Part shown: positions 45,928 through 55,600 of the stretch, one piece after another
How positions within the stretch are numbered: position 1 is the stretch's first letter
Layout of the letters: every line of letters starts with the position of its first letter
Assembly (NCBI RefSeq): GCF_001544375.1
Contig: NZ_BCQJ01000007.1
Span: 1 to 64,000, forward strand
From: Enterococcus canis NBRC 100695
GTDB taxonomy: Bacteria; Bacillota; Bacilli; Lactobacillales; Enterococcaceae
Length of the DNA stretch: 64,000 nt
Reading direction: 5' to 3'
Program-made: the position numbers and the translations under genes
The notes under the pieces: model-generated
What the model saw: the letters and a program-made list of their open reading frames with translations, nothing else
What the model was told of the DNA's origin: nothing
The model's database searches: none

Positions 45928-45965
45928 AATATAATCTAGAAAAAAACACTTGTCAAGCGCTTTCA
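45928..45965 (-). promoter_or_regulatory. xylA promoter with overlapping cre
   Basis: Minus strand TTGACA (45956-45951), 17-bp spacer, TATATT (45933-45928). The -35 is embedded in TGAAAGCGCTTGACA (45965-45951), a cre-like sequence with the usual AGCGCT core, one base longer than the strict consensus. This points to CcpA repression by blocking RNA polymerase. Confidence 0.8.
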
Positions 45966-46020
45966 AAATAATTTTTATTAGAATACAATGACAATAGAGC
46001 AAACGAAAGGACTACACGCT

Positions 46021-47172
46021 ATGATCTCAAGTAAATATACGATTCGCGAACAAAATGAAGCGAACATTCTCAAAACAATTATTGATCAAAAGGAAATCTC
46101 CCGTGCCGAGGTTTCTGTCAAAACTGGCTTGAACAAGGCTTCTGTTTCAGCAATCACGAAAAAACTAATGGAAGACGAATTAATTTTAGAGACTCGAGTT
46201 GGTGATGCTTCTAATGCTGGCGGTCGCAAGCCTATCATGCTGACTTTTAACCGGCAAGCAGCTTTAGTCATTGCGTTTGACTTAGGCTACAACTATATCG
46301 AAGCAATGCTTGCTTATATTGACGGTACGGTTGTAGGAACTGTTTCCAAGCGCCGGATACCGGTAACATCTGCGAATATCGTGGCCCAAATCCAAGAAAC
46401 CATCCACCATTTTCAAGATCTGCAGCCGAATACCCCACATGGAATTGTGGGAATGACCATCGCGATCCACGGGGTAGTTCATCGCGACTTGCCAATTTTT
46501 ACCCCATATTATGATTTAGACCATTTAGATCTGCAGAAAGAACTACAAAATCTTTACGACTTTCCGATTTTTGTTCATAATGAAGCGAACTTAGCAGCTT
46601 TAGGTGAATACACTTTTTCTTCCCAATATCAAAGTTTAGTTAGCATCAGTATCCATAGCGGGATTGGGGCAGGTATTGTCGAAGCGGGGCGTCTGCAATT
46701 GGGCAAGCACGGACAAGCAGGCGAGATTGGTCACTCTATTCTTTATCCAGAAGGTCGGCCCTGTCCTTGCGGCAATCACGGCTGTCTAGAGCAATACGCC
46801 TCTAACAAGGTCACCTATGATGAATTTGCGGCGTTAAAGGGACTTGATTATGTCAACTCAGAGATCTTACTAAGCTATGTCCAAAAGGAAGATCCAGAGG
46901 CCTTACAATTGCTCCGACGAAATGCCTCGTTATTGAGTATCGGTATCAATAATATTGCCATGCTCTATGATCCTGATATCGTCGTAATCAACAGTTCTCT
47001 TTATCGACGCATTCCCGCAATGGTAGAGATGGTCAGCAAAGACTTAAAGAGTCGCTTCTCAAAAGATATTATTGTTCGTAACACCCACTTAGAAGATAAA
47101 GCCACACTTTACGGTGCTTTTGCTGTATCGGCGCAAAATTTTCTCAATATCCAAAAATTGAAGTTGAACTAA
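46021..47172 (+). CDS. xylR: ROK-family repressor of xylose genes
   Basis: 383 aa from ATG 46021 (GAAAGGA ten bases upstream); an in-frame ATG at 45988 is less likely. N-terminal winged helix (ISRAEVSVKTGLNKASVSAI), then the ROK sugar-kinase-like fold with VIAFDLGYNYIEAML, IHSGIGAGIVEAG and the zinc motif CPCGNHGCLEQYAS. Divergent from xylA, with the operator between them; xylose should release it. Confidence 0.92.
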   Translation: MISSKYTIREQNEANILKTIIDQKEISRAEVSVKTGLNKASVSAITKKLMEDELILETRVGDASNAGGRKPIMLTFNRQAALVIAFDLGYNYIEAMLAYIDGTVVGTVSKRRIPVTSANIVAQIQETIHHFQDLQPNTPHGIVGMTIAIHGVVHRDLPIFTPYYDLDHLDLQKELQNLYDFPIFVHNEANLAALGEYTFSSQYQSLVSISIHSGIGAGIVEAGRLQLGKHGQAGEIGHSILYPEGRPCPCGNHGCLEQYASNKVTYDEFAALKGLDYVNSEILLSYVQKEDPEALQLLRRNASLLSIGINNIAMLYDPDIVVINSSLYRRIPAMVEMVSKDLKSRFSKDIIVRNTHLEDKATLYGAFAVSAQNFLNIQKLKLN

Positions 47173-47221
47173 GCAAGACTGATAAACTTATGCCAAGAAT
47201 AACACTGTTTTTTAAGCCCCA

Positions 47222-47267
47222 AAAAACCACCACAGCAAATCCTATGGATCTCGCTGTGGTGGTTTTT
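47222..47267. terminator. Bidirectional terminator, xylR / hypothetical gene
   Basis: AAAAACCACCACAGC (47222-47236) pairs perfectly with 47253-47267, ending in TTTTT. Confidence 0.9.
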
Positions 47268-47298
47268 GGATTAAATCTATTGATTGACCTGGTTACTG

Positions 47299-47634
47299 CT
47301 AGCCTCGACGAAATACCTTCACCGCAAATATCGGTTCATCGAAAAAGAGTTCCACATCATCAATTAAGGAGCCTAAAACATGATAATTTTCTCGTTCATG
47401 ATGGATATCTCCTAACATTTCTAAATAATACTCCTCTAAATAGGCTTCTCGCGGCACCTGTAGGCTAGCTGAGAATTCGGCCATATCTTCTGGTGGAGCT
47501 GGCGTTTCCCCTTGTAACTCGATATATAGCCCCTCTGACAAGAAACTAATACCAATTTTGATTTCCTGAATATCATGCATATAATAATAAGTCAGCAGCT
47601 CATCCACGATTTTCCTTGAGATCTCTTTTTCCAC
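47299..47634 (-). CDS. Hypothetical acidic protein coupled to DUF1576 gene
   Basis: About 111 aa from GTG 47634; a TTG at 47655 and a GTG at 47607 (AAGGA six to seven bases upstream) are equally open. It overlaps the end of the DUF1576 gene in another frame, so translation is coupled. Soluble and acidic (TPAPPEDMAEF, LIDDVELFFDEPIFAV), no TM segment. I do not recognise the family. The overlap suggests it assists or regulates the membrane protein. Confidence 0.6.
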   Translation of the reverse strand: MEKEISRKIVDELLTYYYMHDIQEIKIGISFLSEGLYIELQGETPAPPEDMAEFSASLQVPREAYLEEYYLEMLGDIHHERENYHVLGSLIDDVELFFDEPIFAVKVFRRG

Positions 47635-48937
47635 GTATTCGTTTTTCCCTTCCAACTTGCGTAAAATTATCTAATAATGGGACTAAAAAGCCAGCGACAA
47701 AACCGCTAGAGAATCCATTGTTATACAGATTCAAGCCGCCATGTAAATAGCCTACGTTGAAAACCAACGTCATATGTAACACCCCAGCAATCACGCCATA
47801 AATACTGCCATAGTACCCGCTGATAGGAGCTAAACTCGTAGCAAAAATTGCAGCTACTAAAACCCCTGTTTGATTGACATCGTGAAAGCTCGTAAAAGTC
47901 GAAACCAAAAAAACACCAATCAAAACCGGTAAACTATTTTTGATATGATTCCCAAACGCACTAAACCCCACTGCTGATAGCAAGGCGCCAATGACCGGAC
48001 CGCTTAAGGTGCCTTGGACAACTAAGACGTACCCCAACAGCAAGAAGCCCATTAGCGCCATATTAACTAGCGTAGGACCAAGACCGGCAATCACAACAAA
48101 GTCTGTCATCAGCTTTCCCGAACTGTTTAAAATCGTCTGTAAATTACGCCAAGGCGTCCTAAGCTTAAACATTAAGGCTAGGCCCAACAGGAGCATACCA
48201 AAAAAGGCACATAGCGACAATACTAATAGAAATTCATGGGCATCTGAGGAAATAATATTTTGATTAGTGACTTCCACACTGCACATACGGATAAAACCGG
48301 TAAAAAACATGGCAATAATACCCGAAGTAAAGCCAACATTATAGAGGGTAAAGCCTTGGTGAAAGTGCAAAAACTGCGCCGCCAAAAGTGGTAAGCATGC
48401 ACCAATCAAAATACCGGCGAGATAACCTAAGGCAACACCCCAAGCCAAGGGTAAGCCTAGACCAAAGGTAATAAAACTGACTACCGGCGATAACGCACTG
48501 CCAAATAGCGATACTAATAAGTAATGAGCAAACGGCTTTTTCATGTAGCGCGCATACAAATAGACTCCTAGCATAATTGGAATCGAATTATATAGATTCT
48601 TGCCAAAGAAAGAATAACCCGCAACTGTAAAGATCCCCGCATATAACGGCCCCGTCAGATGAACGTGTTGTCGTTGAATCAGTAAAATACTAATCAACAT
48701 CAATAAGCCGCTATTAAAACAAGCACTACCAAGATTCCCTAAAGCAATAAAGTCAGTAAATAACTGACTTGGCGACGTTAAAATACGCCCAAAACCTGCC
48801 AGCACTTCTGGCAAAGGATCGGTTAGCAAGCCCAGTGTCATTAGAAATAATGCCACACTATACGCAAACAGGTAATTGACTTTTTGCGGTAACTGACGCT
48901 TCTCAACGTGTAAAAAAATAACAGGTCTTTCTGACAT
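47600..48937 (-). CDS. DUF1576 multi-TM membrane protein
   Basis: 445 aa with about 12 hydrophobic segments arranged as two similar halves: GYSFFGKNLYNSIPIMLGVYL and FTLYNVGFTSGIIAMF in the first, FSAFGNHIKNSLPVLIGVFL and LNLYNNGFSSGFVAGF in the second. This internal duplication suggests an inverted-repeat transporter. The family's function is unknown to me. GAGGAGGTGAATCT lies before the ATG. It has its own promoter and ends by overlapping a small acidic protein gene. Confidence 0.85.
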   Translation of the reverse strand: MSERPVIFLHVEKRQLPQKVNYLFAYSVALFLMTLGLLTDPLPEVLAGFGRILTSPSQLFTDFIALGNLGSACFNSGLLMLISILLIQRQHVHLTGPLYAGIFTVAGYSFFGKNLYNSIPIMLGVYLYARYMKKPFAHYLLVSLFGSALSPVVSFITFGLGLPLAWGVALGYLAGILIGACLPLLAAQFLHFHQGFTLYNVGFTSGIIAMFFTGFIRMCSVEVTNQNIISSDAHEFLLVLSLCAFFGMLLLGLALMFKLRTPWRNLQTILNSSGKLMTDFVVIAGLGPTLVNMALMGFLLLGYVLVVQGTLSGPVIGALLSAVGFSAFGNHIKNSLPVLIGVFLVSTFTSFHDVNQTGVLVAAIFATSLAPISGYYGSIYGVIAGVLHMTLVFNVGYLHGGLNLYNNGFSSGFVAGFLVPLLDNFTQVGREKRIRGKRDLKENRG

Positions 48938-48955
48938 AGATTCACCTCCTCTTTA

Positions 48956-48985
48956 ACTATACAGAAAAGGATAAGCTAACGTCAA
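48956..48985 (-). promoter_or_regulatory. Promoter of the DUF1576 gene
   Basis: Minus strand TTGACG (48985-48980), 18-bp spacer, TATAGT (48961-48956), about 20 bp before the start codon, giving a very short leader. Confidence 0.65.
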
Positions 48986-49021
48986 TACAGGCCTGCAAAT
49001 AACGATATGTATTTGGAATAT

Positions 49022-49050
49022 AAAAAAAAGCCGTTCGACTATCGAACGCC
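49022..49050 (-). terminator. Terminator at the end of the alpha operon
   Basis: Minus strand GGCGTTCGA-TAG-TCGAACGGC followed by a run of eight T's. The second of two structures behind rplQ. Confidence 0.85.
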
Positions 49051-49063
49051 AGGAAATAAAAAA

Positions 49064-49168
49064 CACTTTATGATGAGTGCGTACTCTCCGGAGAGTTCCG
49101 GAGAGTCGCGCAGAGCTAGACTCGGAGCGAGGGCTCCAACATCATAACACTCTAAGTTACATAAAGTG
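49064..49168 (-). terminator. Large structured 3' region behind rplQ
   Basis: Outer arms CACTTTATG/CATAAAGTG (49064-49072, 49160-49168) enclose TTATGATG/CATCATAA, a perfect ACTCTCCGGAGAGT palindrome and GGAGC/GCTCC hairpins. The minus strand continues TTTTTTATTT after the last arm, so it should terminate transcription or protect the 3' end. Its size is unusual for a simple terminator. Confidence 0.6.
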
Positions 49169-49181
49169 ATGGGATAGAGTT

Positions 49182-49562
49182 TTAAACAAATTCGATAACA
49201 ACCATCGGTGCAGCATCGCCGCGACGTGGTTCAGTTTTCAAAATGCGAGTGTAACCACCTTGACGTTCCGCATAGCGGGGTCCTAAGTCGTTAAACAATT
49301 TTTGCAATGCAGATTCGATCACAACTTCTTCGTTTTCTTCACGTACACTTGCAACTTCGTTACGTACGAATGCAGCCGCTTGACGACGAGCATGCAAATC
49401 GCCACGTTTACCTAAAGTAATCATTTTTTCTGTAGTTGAACGAACTTCTTTAGCACGTGCTTCAGTCGTCACGATACGTTCGTTGATAATCAGATCAGTT
49501 GTTAAATCACGCAACATCGCTTTACGTTGGCTAGATGTGCGCCCTAATTTACGATAACTCAC
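49182..49562 (-). CDS. rplQ: 50S ribosomal protein L17
   Basis: 126 aa. [19 protein letters not shown] at the start and the end [20 protein letters not shown] are diagnostic. Last gene of the alpha operon, 25 bp after rpoA; followed by two terminator structures. Confidence 0.97.
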   Translation of the reverse strand: MSYRKLGRTSSQRKAMLRDLTTDLIINERIVTTEARAKEVRSTTEKMITLGKRGDLHARRQAAAFVRNEVASVREENEEVVIESALQKLFNDLGPRYAERQGGYTRILKTEPRRGDAAPMVVIEFV

Positions 49563-49587
49563 GCTGATTTCCCTCCTTCGTCAAATA

Positions 49588-50526
49588 CTAATCGTCTTTA
49601 CGTAGACCCAAACCAAGATCGTGTAATTTAGACTTCACTTCTTCAAGTGATTTACGTCCTAAGTTACGTACTTTGATCATTTCTGGTTCAGATTTATTAG
49701 TTAATTCTTGAACAGTATTGATTCCTGCTCGTTTTAGACAGTTGTATGAACGAACTGATAAATCAAGTTCTTCAATCGTCATTTCCAACATTTTTTCTTT
49801 TTGCGTTTCTTCTTTCTCTACCATGATTTCAGCGTTTTTCGCTTCATCAGTCAAGTTTACGAAGATATCCAAATGTTCAGTTAGGATTTTAGCAGAAAGA
49901 CTTAATGCTTCTTGTGGAATGATCGAACCATCTGTCCAGATTTCCATCGTTAATTTATCAAAGTCCTGACGGTTCCCTACACGAGTGTTTTCCACTTGGT
50001 AGTTCACACGGCGAACTGGCGTATAGATGGAGTCAACAGGCAATACACCAATTGGCATATCTTCTGTTTTATTTTCGTCCGCTTGCACATACCCGCGGCC
50101 TGGTTTAACAGTCAAGCGTGCATGGAAGGTTGCGCCTTCAGAAACGGTACAAAGATATAAATCTTTATTTAAGATCTCTACATCACTGTCTACGATAATA
50201 TCGCCGGCAGTTACAGTAGCTGGCCCTGTAATATCGATTTCAAGGGTTTTTTCTTCTTGTGCGTATAATTTCAAAGCAAGACCTTTGATATTCAAAATGA
50301 TTTGCGCCACATCTTCACGAACACCTTTTACGGTTGAAAATTCATGAAGGACACCATCGATTTGAATATTGGTGATCGCTGCCCCTGGCAAAGAAGACAA
50401 TAAAATACGACGTAGAGAATTACCTAAAGTAGTCCCATAACCTCTCTCAAGTGGTTCTACGACGAACTTGCCATAATCTCTATCTTCATCAATTTTGGCG
50501 ATTCTTGGTTTTTCAAATTCAATCAT
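49588..50526 (-). CDS. rpoA: RNA polymerase subunit alpha
   Basis: 312 aa. The N-terminal dimerisation domain begins [21 protein letters not shown], with [20 protein letters not shown]. After a flexible linker rich in Lys and Glu ([10 protein letters not shown]), the C-terminal domain ([32 protein letters not shown]) binds UP elements and activators. Normal length for Firmicutes. It sits between rpsK and rplQ as usual. Confidence 0.98.
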   Translation of the reverse strand: MIEFEKPRIAKIDEDRDYGKFVVEPLERGYGTTLGNSLRRILLSSLPGAAITNIQIDGVLHEFSTVKGVREDVAQIILNIKGLALKLYAQEEKTLEIDITGPATVTAGDIIVDSDVEILNKDLYLCTVSEGATFHARLTVKPGRGYVQADENKTEDMPIGVLPVDSIYTPVRRVNYQVENTRVGNRQDFDKLTMEIWTDGSIIPQEALSLSAKILTEHLDIFVNLTDEAKNAEIMVEKEETQKEKMLEMTIEELDLSVRSYNCLKRAGINTVQELTNKSEPEMIKVRNLGRKSLEEVKSKLHDLGLGLRKDD

Positions 50527-50608
50527 TCTTATCTTATACCCCTTTCAAAACGAAAAGCGTCTGGTTTAATGACGAAAATCCTTTTCAACTCAAAATGAGT
50601 GGCACTCA

Positions 50609-50998
50609 TTAAACACGACGGCGTTTTGGAGGGCGGCATCCATTGTGAGGAACTGGAGTCACGTCACGAATTGCAGTCACTTCAAGTCCTGTTGCTTGTA
50701 ATGAACGAATTGCTGCTTCACGTCCTGAACCAGGGCCTTTTACTGTTACATCGACAGTTTTAAGTCCATGCTCCATTGCGACTTTTGTTGCAGCTTCTGC
50801 AGCCATTTGAGCGGCAAATGGTGTAGACTTCTTGCTTCCTTTAAAACCTAATGAACCAGCAGATGACCATGAAATTGCATTTCCATGTACGTCTGTGATC
50901 ATGATGATTGTATTGTTGAATGTTGAATGAATGTGAGCCACACCTGATTCAATATTCTTTTTCACACGGCGTTTACGACTAACTTTTTTTGCTGCCAT
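50609..50998 (-). CDS. rpsK: 30S ribosomal protein S11
   Basis: 129 aa, platform protein of the small subunit. [21 protein letters not shown] and the end [18 protein letters not shown] are typical. It lies between rpsM and rpoA. Confidence 0.97.
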   Translation of the reverse strand: MAAKKVSRKRRVKKNIESGVAHIHSTFNNTIIMITDVHGNAISWSSAGSLGFKGSKKSTPFAAQMAAEAATKVAMEHGLKTVDVTVKGPGSGREAAIRSLQATGLEVTAIRDVTPVPHNGCRPPKRRRV

Positions 50999-51025
50999 GA
51001 AGTTCTAACCTCCTTCACTTAGGAA

Positions 51026-51391
51026 TTATTTTTTCTTACCTGCTACGGTACGAGCTGGACCCTTACGAGTGCGCGCGTTGTTTTTAGTATTTTGTCCACG
51101 AACTGGCAAACCACGACGGTGACGGATACCACGGTAAGAACCGATTTCCATCAGACGTTTGATGTTCAAGTTGATTTCGCGACGAAGATCCCCTTCAACT
51201 TTCAATTTGTCCACTTCCGCACGGATAGCATCAGTTTGTTCGTTAGTTAAGTCACGTACACGGACGTCTTCAGAAACGCCAGCGTTCGCTAGAATTTGTT
51301 TCGCACTAGTATTTCCGATACCGTAAATGTAAGTAAGAGAAACTACTACGCGTTTATCACGAGGAATATCTACTCCTGCAATACGAGCCAT
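51026..51391 (-). CDS. rpsM: 30S ribosomal protein S13
   Basis: 121 aa, head protein contacting the P-site tRNA and L5. [20 protein letters not shown] and the [16 protein letters not shown]-like segment ([20 protein letters not shown]) identify it. It lies 18 bp after rpmJ. Confidence 0.97.
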   Translation of the reverse strand: MARIAGVDIPRDKRVVVSLTYIYGIGNTSAKQILANAGVSEDVRVRDLTNEQTDAIRAEVDKLKVEGDLRREINLNIKRLMEIGSYRGIRHRRGLPVRGQNTKNNARTRKGPARTVAGKKK

Positions 51392-51409
51392 ATGCTGTTA
51401 CACCTCCAA

Positions 51410-51526
51410 TTATCCTTGACGTTGTTTATGTTTTGGATTTGCTGGGCAAATCACCATAACGCGTCCTTTACGACGAATTACTTTACAATGTTCGCACATT
51501 GGTTTTACTGATGGTCTTACTTTCAT
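51410..51526 (-). CDS. rpmJ: 50S ribosomal protein L36
   Basis: 38 aa, too short for most gene finders. It starts [19 protein letters not shown] and keeps the zinc ligands: Cys and Cys in MCEHC, Cys in VICPANPKH and the His of that stretch. AGGAGGTATTATC lies before the ATG. It sits between infA and rpsM, the normal place. The zinc-binding form is the one seen here. Confidence 0.96.
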   Translation of the reverse strand: MKVRPSVKPMCEHCKVIRRKGRVMVICPANPKHKQRQG

Positions 51527-51557
51527 GATAATACCTCCCTGATTTTACGGAGTACAA

Positions 51558-51776
51558 TTATTTAAAGCGATAAGTAATCCGACCACGAGTTAGATCATAA
51601 GGCGACAGTTCAACTGTCACTTTGTCACCAGGCAAGATACGAATGTAGTGCATTCGGATTTTCCCTGATACGTGAGCTAACACGACGTGTCCGTTTTCCA
51701 GTTCAACTTTAAACATTGCATTCGGCAAAGTTTCGACGACTGTACCTTCGATTTCAATCATATCATCTTTTGCCAC
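51558..51776 (-). CDS. infA: Translation initiation factor IF-1
   Basis: 72 aa from GTG 51776, preceded by AAGGAGGTACTGTGC; the frame is open 12 codons further without support. OB fold with [20 protein letters not shown] and the end [12 protein letters not shown]. It occupies the A site during initiation. An uncommon GTG start for this gene. Confidence 0.96.
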   Translation of the reverse strand: MAKDDMIEIEGTVVETLPNAMFKVELENGHVVLAHVSGKIRMHYIRILPGDKVTVELSPYDLTRGRITYRFK

Positions 51777-51956
51777 GCACAGTACCTCCTTGGTTTTGTT
51801 TCGCATTTTCACACGATAAAACGGCGGAAACCTCTGTCCCCACCTGAAATTCTTAAACGACTCGTCCGAAAACAGTAGAAGTCGGACTGAAACATTTTAC
51901 CACAATTGTTCTAACTTCGCAAGAGTGAGTTTGGCGGTTCAAGAGTTGTGCGCTGA

Positions 51957-52601
51957 CTATTCAATGATTGTTTTCACTTCTTGAAAGACCTCATCGATAT
52001 CACGATCACCATCGATCGTTTTCAGCAAGCCTTGCGCTTCATAATACTCAAGGATTGGCGCACTGCTTTCGATGTTGACTGCCAAGCGATTTTTGACCGT
52101 CTCAGGTTTATCATCTTCTCTTTGATAGAACTCGTGGCCGCCGCAACGATCACATGTGCCCTCTTCAGTCGGTGGATTGAAGATTTTATGGTAAGTAGCC
52201 CCACAATTGCGACACATGAAACGTCCTGCTAAACGTTCCACTAAGATCTCTTCCGCTACGTGGATATTAACGACTGCGTCAATCCCTTTGTTCAGCTCAC
52301 TCAAGATCTCATCTAACGCTTTTGCTTGGTTCAACGTTCTTGGAAAACCATCTAATAAGAATCCTTTGGCTGTGTCCGGTTCGGCTAAGCGTTCCTTCAC
52401 GATACCATTCGTCACTTCGTCAGGTACCAAAGCGCCTTGATCCATATAAGATTTAGCTTTTAATCCTAATTCTGTTTCGTTGGCCATTGCCGCCCGAAAC
52501 ATATCCCCAGTCGAGATATGAGGGATTCCGTAAGCATCAATAATTTTTTCAGCTTGCGTCCCTTTCCCGGCACCAGGAAGTCCCATTAAAATGAGGTTCA
52601 T
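51957..52601 (-). CDS. adk: Adenylate kinase
   Basis: 214 aa. It interconverts ATP + AMP and 2 ADP. P-loop [13 protein letters not shown] site [12 protein letters not shown] with four Cys ([16 protein letters not shown]), which bind zinc as in many Gram-positives. [13 protein letters not shown] is the signature. It lies between secY and infA, the usual place, with a ~180-bp gap before infA. Confidence 0.97.
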   Translation of the reverse strand: MNLILMGLPGAGKGTQAEKIIDAYGIPHISTGDMFRAAMANETELGLKAKSYMDQGALVPDEVTNGIVKERLAEPDTAKGFLLDGFPRTLNQAKALDEILSELNKGIDAVVNIHVAEEILVERLAGRFMCRNCGATYHKIFNPPTEEGTCDRCGGHEFYQREDDKPETVKNRLAVNIESSAPILEYYEAQGLLKTIDGDRDIDEVFQEVKTIIE

Positions 52602-52657
52602 CTCTTTCCCTCCTAATGTGAGAATGGTGCTGAGGCATAAACCTCAACACACGCTTC

Positions 52658-53956
52658 TTACTTATTGATAAAGCCAACGTATTGACGTTTCAGCATTAAA
52701 CCTTCTAGTTGTTTTGCTGATTCCAAGGCTACCCCGATTACGATCAAAAGACTGGTTCCGCCTAAACCGATTGATTGAGGCAAGTTCCAAATCATTTGAG
52801 CAATGATTGGCAGCAAAGCAACCAACCCCAAGAAAATTGAACCGACTGTACTTAAACGCATTAATAATGCGGATACGTACTCTTCTGTGCCTTTTCCTGG
52901 ACGAACACTTGGAATATAGCTTCCTTGTTTTTGCAGGTTCTCTGCAAGTTTTTCCGGATTCACTTGAACGAACGCGTAGAAGAACGTGAACGCTACGATC
53001 AACACAGTGTAGATCGTGGCACCGGGAATCGTATTATAGTTGAAGATCTGTTGCATCACTTGATACCAGCCTTCACCTTGATAATTACGACCAACAAATT
53101 GCAGAATCGCGTTTGGTGTTGCGATCAATGAACTGGCAAAGATTACCGGGATAACCCCAGCGGCATTTACTTTTAATGGTAAGTAACTGCTTGTAGGCGC
53201 GCCGGCAACGCGTTTAGTATATTGGATCGGAATTTTGCGTTCTGCTTGTTGAACGTACGTTACGACCGTAATGATCGCAAGAATGGCAACTAGCAAGACA
53301 ACCACAAAAATAACAGATTTCCAGATATCACTTGGATCGATATTCACGAAGTAATCTTCGTAAATCTCTTTGATGCTTTGCGGCAAACGAGAGATGATCC
53401 CAGCAAAGATGATCATAGAAACACCATTTCCGATTCCGTTCTCAGTGATCTGCTCCCCTAACCAGGTAACAAACATCGTCCCACCGGTCAAAACGATCCC
53501 GATAACGATATAAGTCATAGCAGTTGGGTTCTCAACGATACCGAGCTGGCTGAAATTATTGAACATAGCGGTGATCCCTAAAGATTGCACAAACGCTAAG
53601 ACCAGGGTCAAATAGCGTGTCGCTTGATTCAATTTCTTCCGTCCAACTTCCCCTTGTTTTGACCATTCAACAAACTTCGGCACGATATCCATCTGCAAGA
53701 GTTGGATAATGATAGAAGCAGTGATGTAAGGGGAAACCCCCATGGCAAAAACAGAGAAGTTTTGCATAGCACTACCGCTGACCATGTTCAGCATGTTGAA
53801 AAACGGCAATTCACTTAGTCCACTCAATCCCGTCGCATCCACTCCAGGTACCGTAATTTGGGCCCCTAAGCGGAAAACGAACAGAATAAAGACTGTAAAC
53901 AAAATTTTAGACCTAATGTTTTTGACTTTGAATGCTTCTTTCAGCAGTTTGAACAT
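52658..53956 (-). CDS. secY: Preprotein translocase channel subunit SecY
   Basis: 432 aa with ten TM helices. It forms the SecYEG pore. It starts LLKEAFKVKNIRSKILFTVF; AMGVSPYITASIIIQLLQMD is the conserved second-helix region. Its first codon overlaps the rplO stop by one base. The last gene before adk. Confidence 0.97.
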   Translation of the reverse strand: MFKLLKEAFKVKNIRSKILFTVFILFVFRLGAQITVPGVDATGLSGLSELPFFNMLNMVSGSAMQNFSVFAMGVSPYITASIIIQLLQMDIVPKFVEWSKQGEVGRKKLNQATRYLTLVLAFVQSLGITAMFNNFSQLGIVENPTAMTYIVIGIVLTGGTMFVTWLGEQITENGIGNGVSMIIFAGIISRLPQSIKEIYEDYFVNIDPSDIWKSVIFVVVLLVAILAIITVVTYVQQAERKIPIQYTKRVAGAPTSSYLPLKVNAAGVIPVIFASSLIATPNAILQFVGRNYQGEGWYQVMQQIFNYNTIPGATIYTVLIVAFTFFYAFVQVNPEKLAENLQKQGSYIPSVRPGKGTEEYVSALLMRLSTVGSIFLGLVALLPIIAQMIWNLPQSIGLGGTSLLIVIGVALESAKQLEGLMLKRQYVGFINK

Positions 53957-54396
53957 TAGATCACCTCGATTGAACCACCAGCAGCAACGATTGCTTCTTC
54001 AGCTGCTTTGGAGAATTTAGCTGCTTTAACAGTTAATTTCTTGTTCAATTCACCAGTAGCAAGTACTTTGATTCCAGCTTTTTCGTTTTTCACGTAGCCA
54101 GCTTCAACTAATGTAACTGGAGTAACTTCTGCACCGTCTTCAAAACGATTCAAAACATCCAAGTTCACGATAGCGTACTCTTTACGGTTGATATTTGTAA
54201 AGCCGCGTTTTGGTAAACGACGGAATAAAGGCGTTTGACCCCCTTCGAATCCAAGACGTACACCACCGCCAGAACGAGCTTTTTGCCCTTTTTGACCGCG
54301 ACCACTAGTTTTACCGTTACCAGATGAAGTTCCCCGACCGACACGATTGCGTACTTGACGAGAACCTTCTGCAGGTTTTAATTCATGAAGTTTCAT
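53956..54396 (-). CDS. rplO: 50S ribosomal protein L15
   Basis: 146 aa. [20 protein letters not shown], the Gly-rich [20 protein letters not shown] extension and AAGGSIEVI end are typical. Coupled to secY by overlap. Confidence 0.97.
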   Translation of the reverse strand: MKLHELKPAEGSRQVRNRVGRGTSSGNGKTSGRGQKGQKARSGGGVRLGFEGGQTPLFRRLPKRGFTNINRKEYAIVNLDVLNRFEDGAEVTPVTLVEAGYVKNEKAGIKVLATGELNKKLTVKAAKFSKAAEEAIVAAGGSIEVI

Positions 54397-54438
54397 AGGT
54401 TGGCACCTCCTTAATCAATTCTTGCTTAAAAAAAGTTT

Positions 54439-54618
54439 TTAAACTTCTTCAACGTCCACTAAGTGAGAAACAGTTTTAACCATGCCTTTGATTGCATCAT
54501 TAGCTGGTTTCACTACAGTTGTATTCACTTTACCTAGACCCAACGCTTTAACAGTATCACGTTGGTTTTGAGGACGTCCGATAACGCTGCGTTTTAAAGT
54601 AATTTTTAATTCAGCCAT
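54439..54618 (-). CDS. rpmD: 50S ribosomal protein L30
   Basis: 59 aa. It reads [20 protein letters not shown] followed by [12 protein letters not shown] and ends [10 protein letters not shown] short ferredoxin-like protein with AAGGAGGACAAACAAC before the ATG. It lies between rpsE and rplO as usual. Confidence 0.97.
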   Translation of the reverse strand: MAELKITLKRSVIGRPQNQRDTVKALGLGKVNTTVVKPANDAIKGMVKTVSHLVDVEEV

Positions 54619-54632
54619 GTTGTTTGTCCTCC

Positions 54633-55133
54633 TTATCCGATCAATTCTTCAACTGATTTGCCGCGAAGTTGTGCAACTTCTTCAGCACGTTTCAACTGTT
54701 TCAAGCCATCAACAGTTGCGCGAACAACGTTGATTGGTGTGTTTGAACCTAATGATTTAGATGTGATATCAGCCACGCCAGCCAATTCCAATACGGCACG
54801 GACTGGTCCACCAGCTGCAACCCCAGAACCTTCTACTGCAGGTTTCATTAGGATGCGGCCGCCGCCGAATACACCGATTACTTCATGAGGAATGGTAGAA
54901 CCAACCATCGGTACTTCGATTAAGTTTTTCTTTGCGTCTTCGATTGCTTTACGAATAGCTTCAGGTACTTCTTGCGCTTTACCAGTACCGAAACCTACGT
55001 GACCATTTCTGTCTCCTACAACCACAAGAGCAGCAAAGCGTAGACGACGTCCACCTTTAACAACTTTTGTTACGCGGTTGATGGCAACAACGCGGTCTTC
55101 TAATTCCAAATGTTTTGGATCAATATAAGCCAT
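54633..55133 (-). CDS. rpsE: 30S ribosomal protein S5
   Basis: 166 aa. Decoding-fidelity protein. [20 protein letters not shown] is the N-terminal dsRNA-binding-like domain, where spectinomycin-resistance changes fall; [20 protein letters not shown] is in the C-terminal domain. The resistance loop looks ordinary. Confidence 0.97.
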   Translation of the reverse strand: MAYIDPKHLELEDRVVAINRVTKVVKGGRRLRFAALVVVGDRNGHVGFGTGKAQEVPEAIRKAIEDAKKNLIEVPMVGSTIPHEVIGVFGGGRILMKPAVEGSGVAAGGPVRAVLELAGVADITSKSLGSNTPINVVRATVDGLKQLKRAEEVAQLRGKSVEELIG

Positions 55134-55153
55134 TGTATGGTGTCCTCCTTTTC

Positions 55154-55510
55154 CTAAAATTCTAGTCCATTTTCACGTGCAGCTTCAGCTAAAGCGGCTA
55201 CGCGGCCATGGTAAAGGTATCCACCACGGTCAAAGACTACTTCCTTAATTCCTTTTTCAGCAGCGCGTTCTGCTACTAGTTTCCCAACAGCTGCGGCAGT
55301 TTCGGATTTTGTTCCACCTGAAATTTCTTTATCCAAGGTAGAGGCACTTGCTAGCGTCACACCCGCTACGTCATCAATTACTTGTGCGTAGATGTTTTTG
55401 TTAGAACGGAAAACGTTCAAGCGTGGGCACTCAGCAGTACCAGAGATTTTGTTACGTACACGACGATGTCTCTTTTGACGTGTTTTGTTTTTATCTGGTT
55501 TTGTAATCAC
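55154..55510 (-). CDS. rplR: 50S ribosomal protein L18
   Basis: 118 aa from GTG 55510, which has GAGGTG six bases upstream; a GTG three codons earlier overlaps that site. [20 protein letters not shown] and [20 protein letters not shown] identify it. It carries 5S rRNA with L5. Confidence 0.96.
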   Translation of the reverse strand: MITKPDKNKTRQKRHRRVRNKISGTAECPRLNVFRSNKNIYAQVIDDVAGVTLASASTLDKEISGGTKSETAAAVGKLVAERAAEKGIKEVVFDRGGYLYHGRVAALAEAARENGLEF

Positions 55511-55600
55511 AATTGTCACCTCTTTATTAGTGCTAGCCCTTAGGCCGCAGATCGTACAGACAGCGGCCAGGCAATCACTTGCCTGTGCTGACGACGATTA

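Noticed and set aside
49080-49130. Short repeated CCGGAGAG units as a possible CRISPR remnant
   Set aside because: Only two adjacent copies, no spacers of regular length, no cas genes; they form a palindrome instead.
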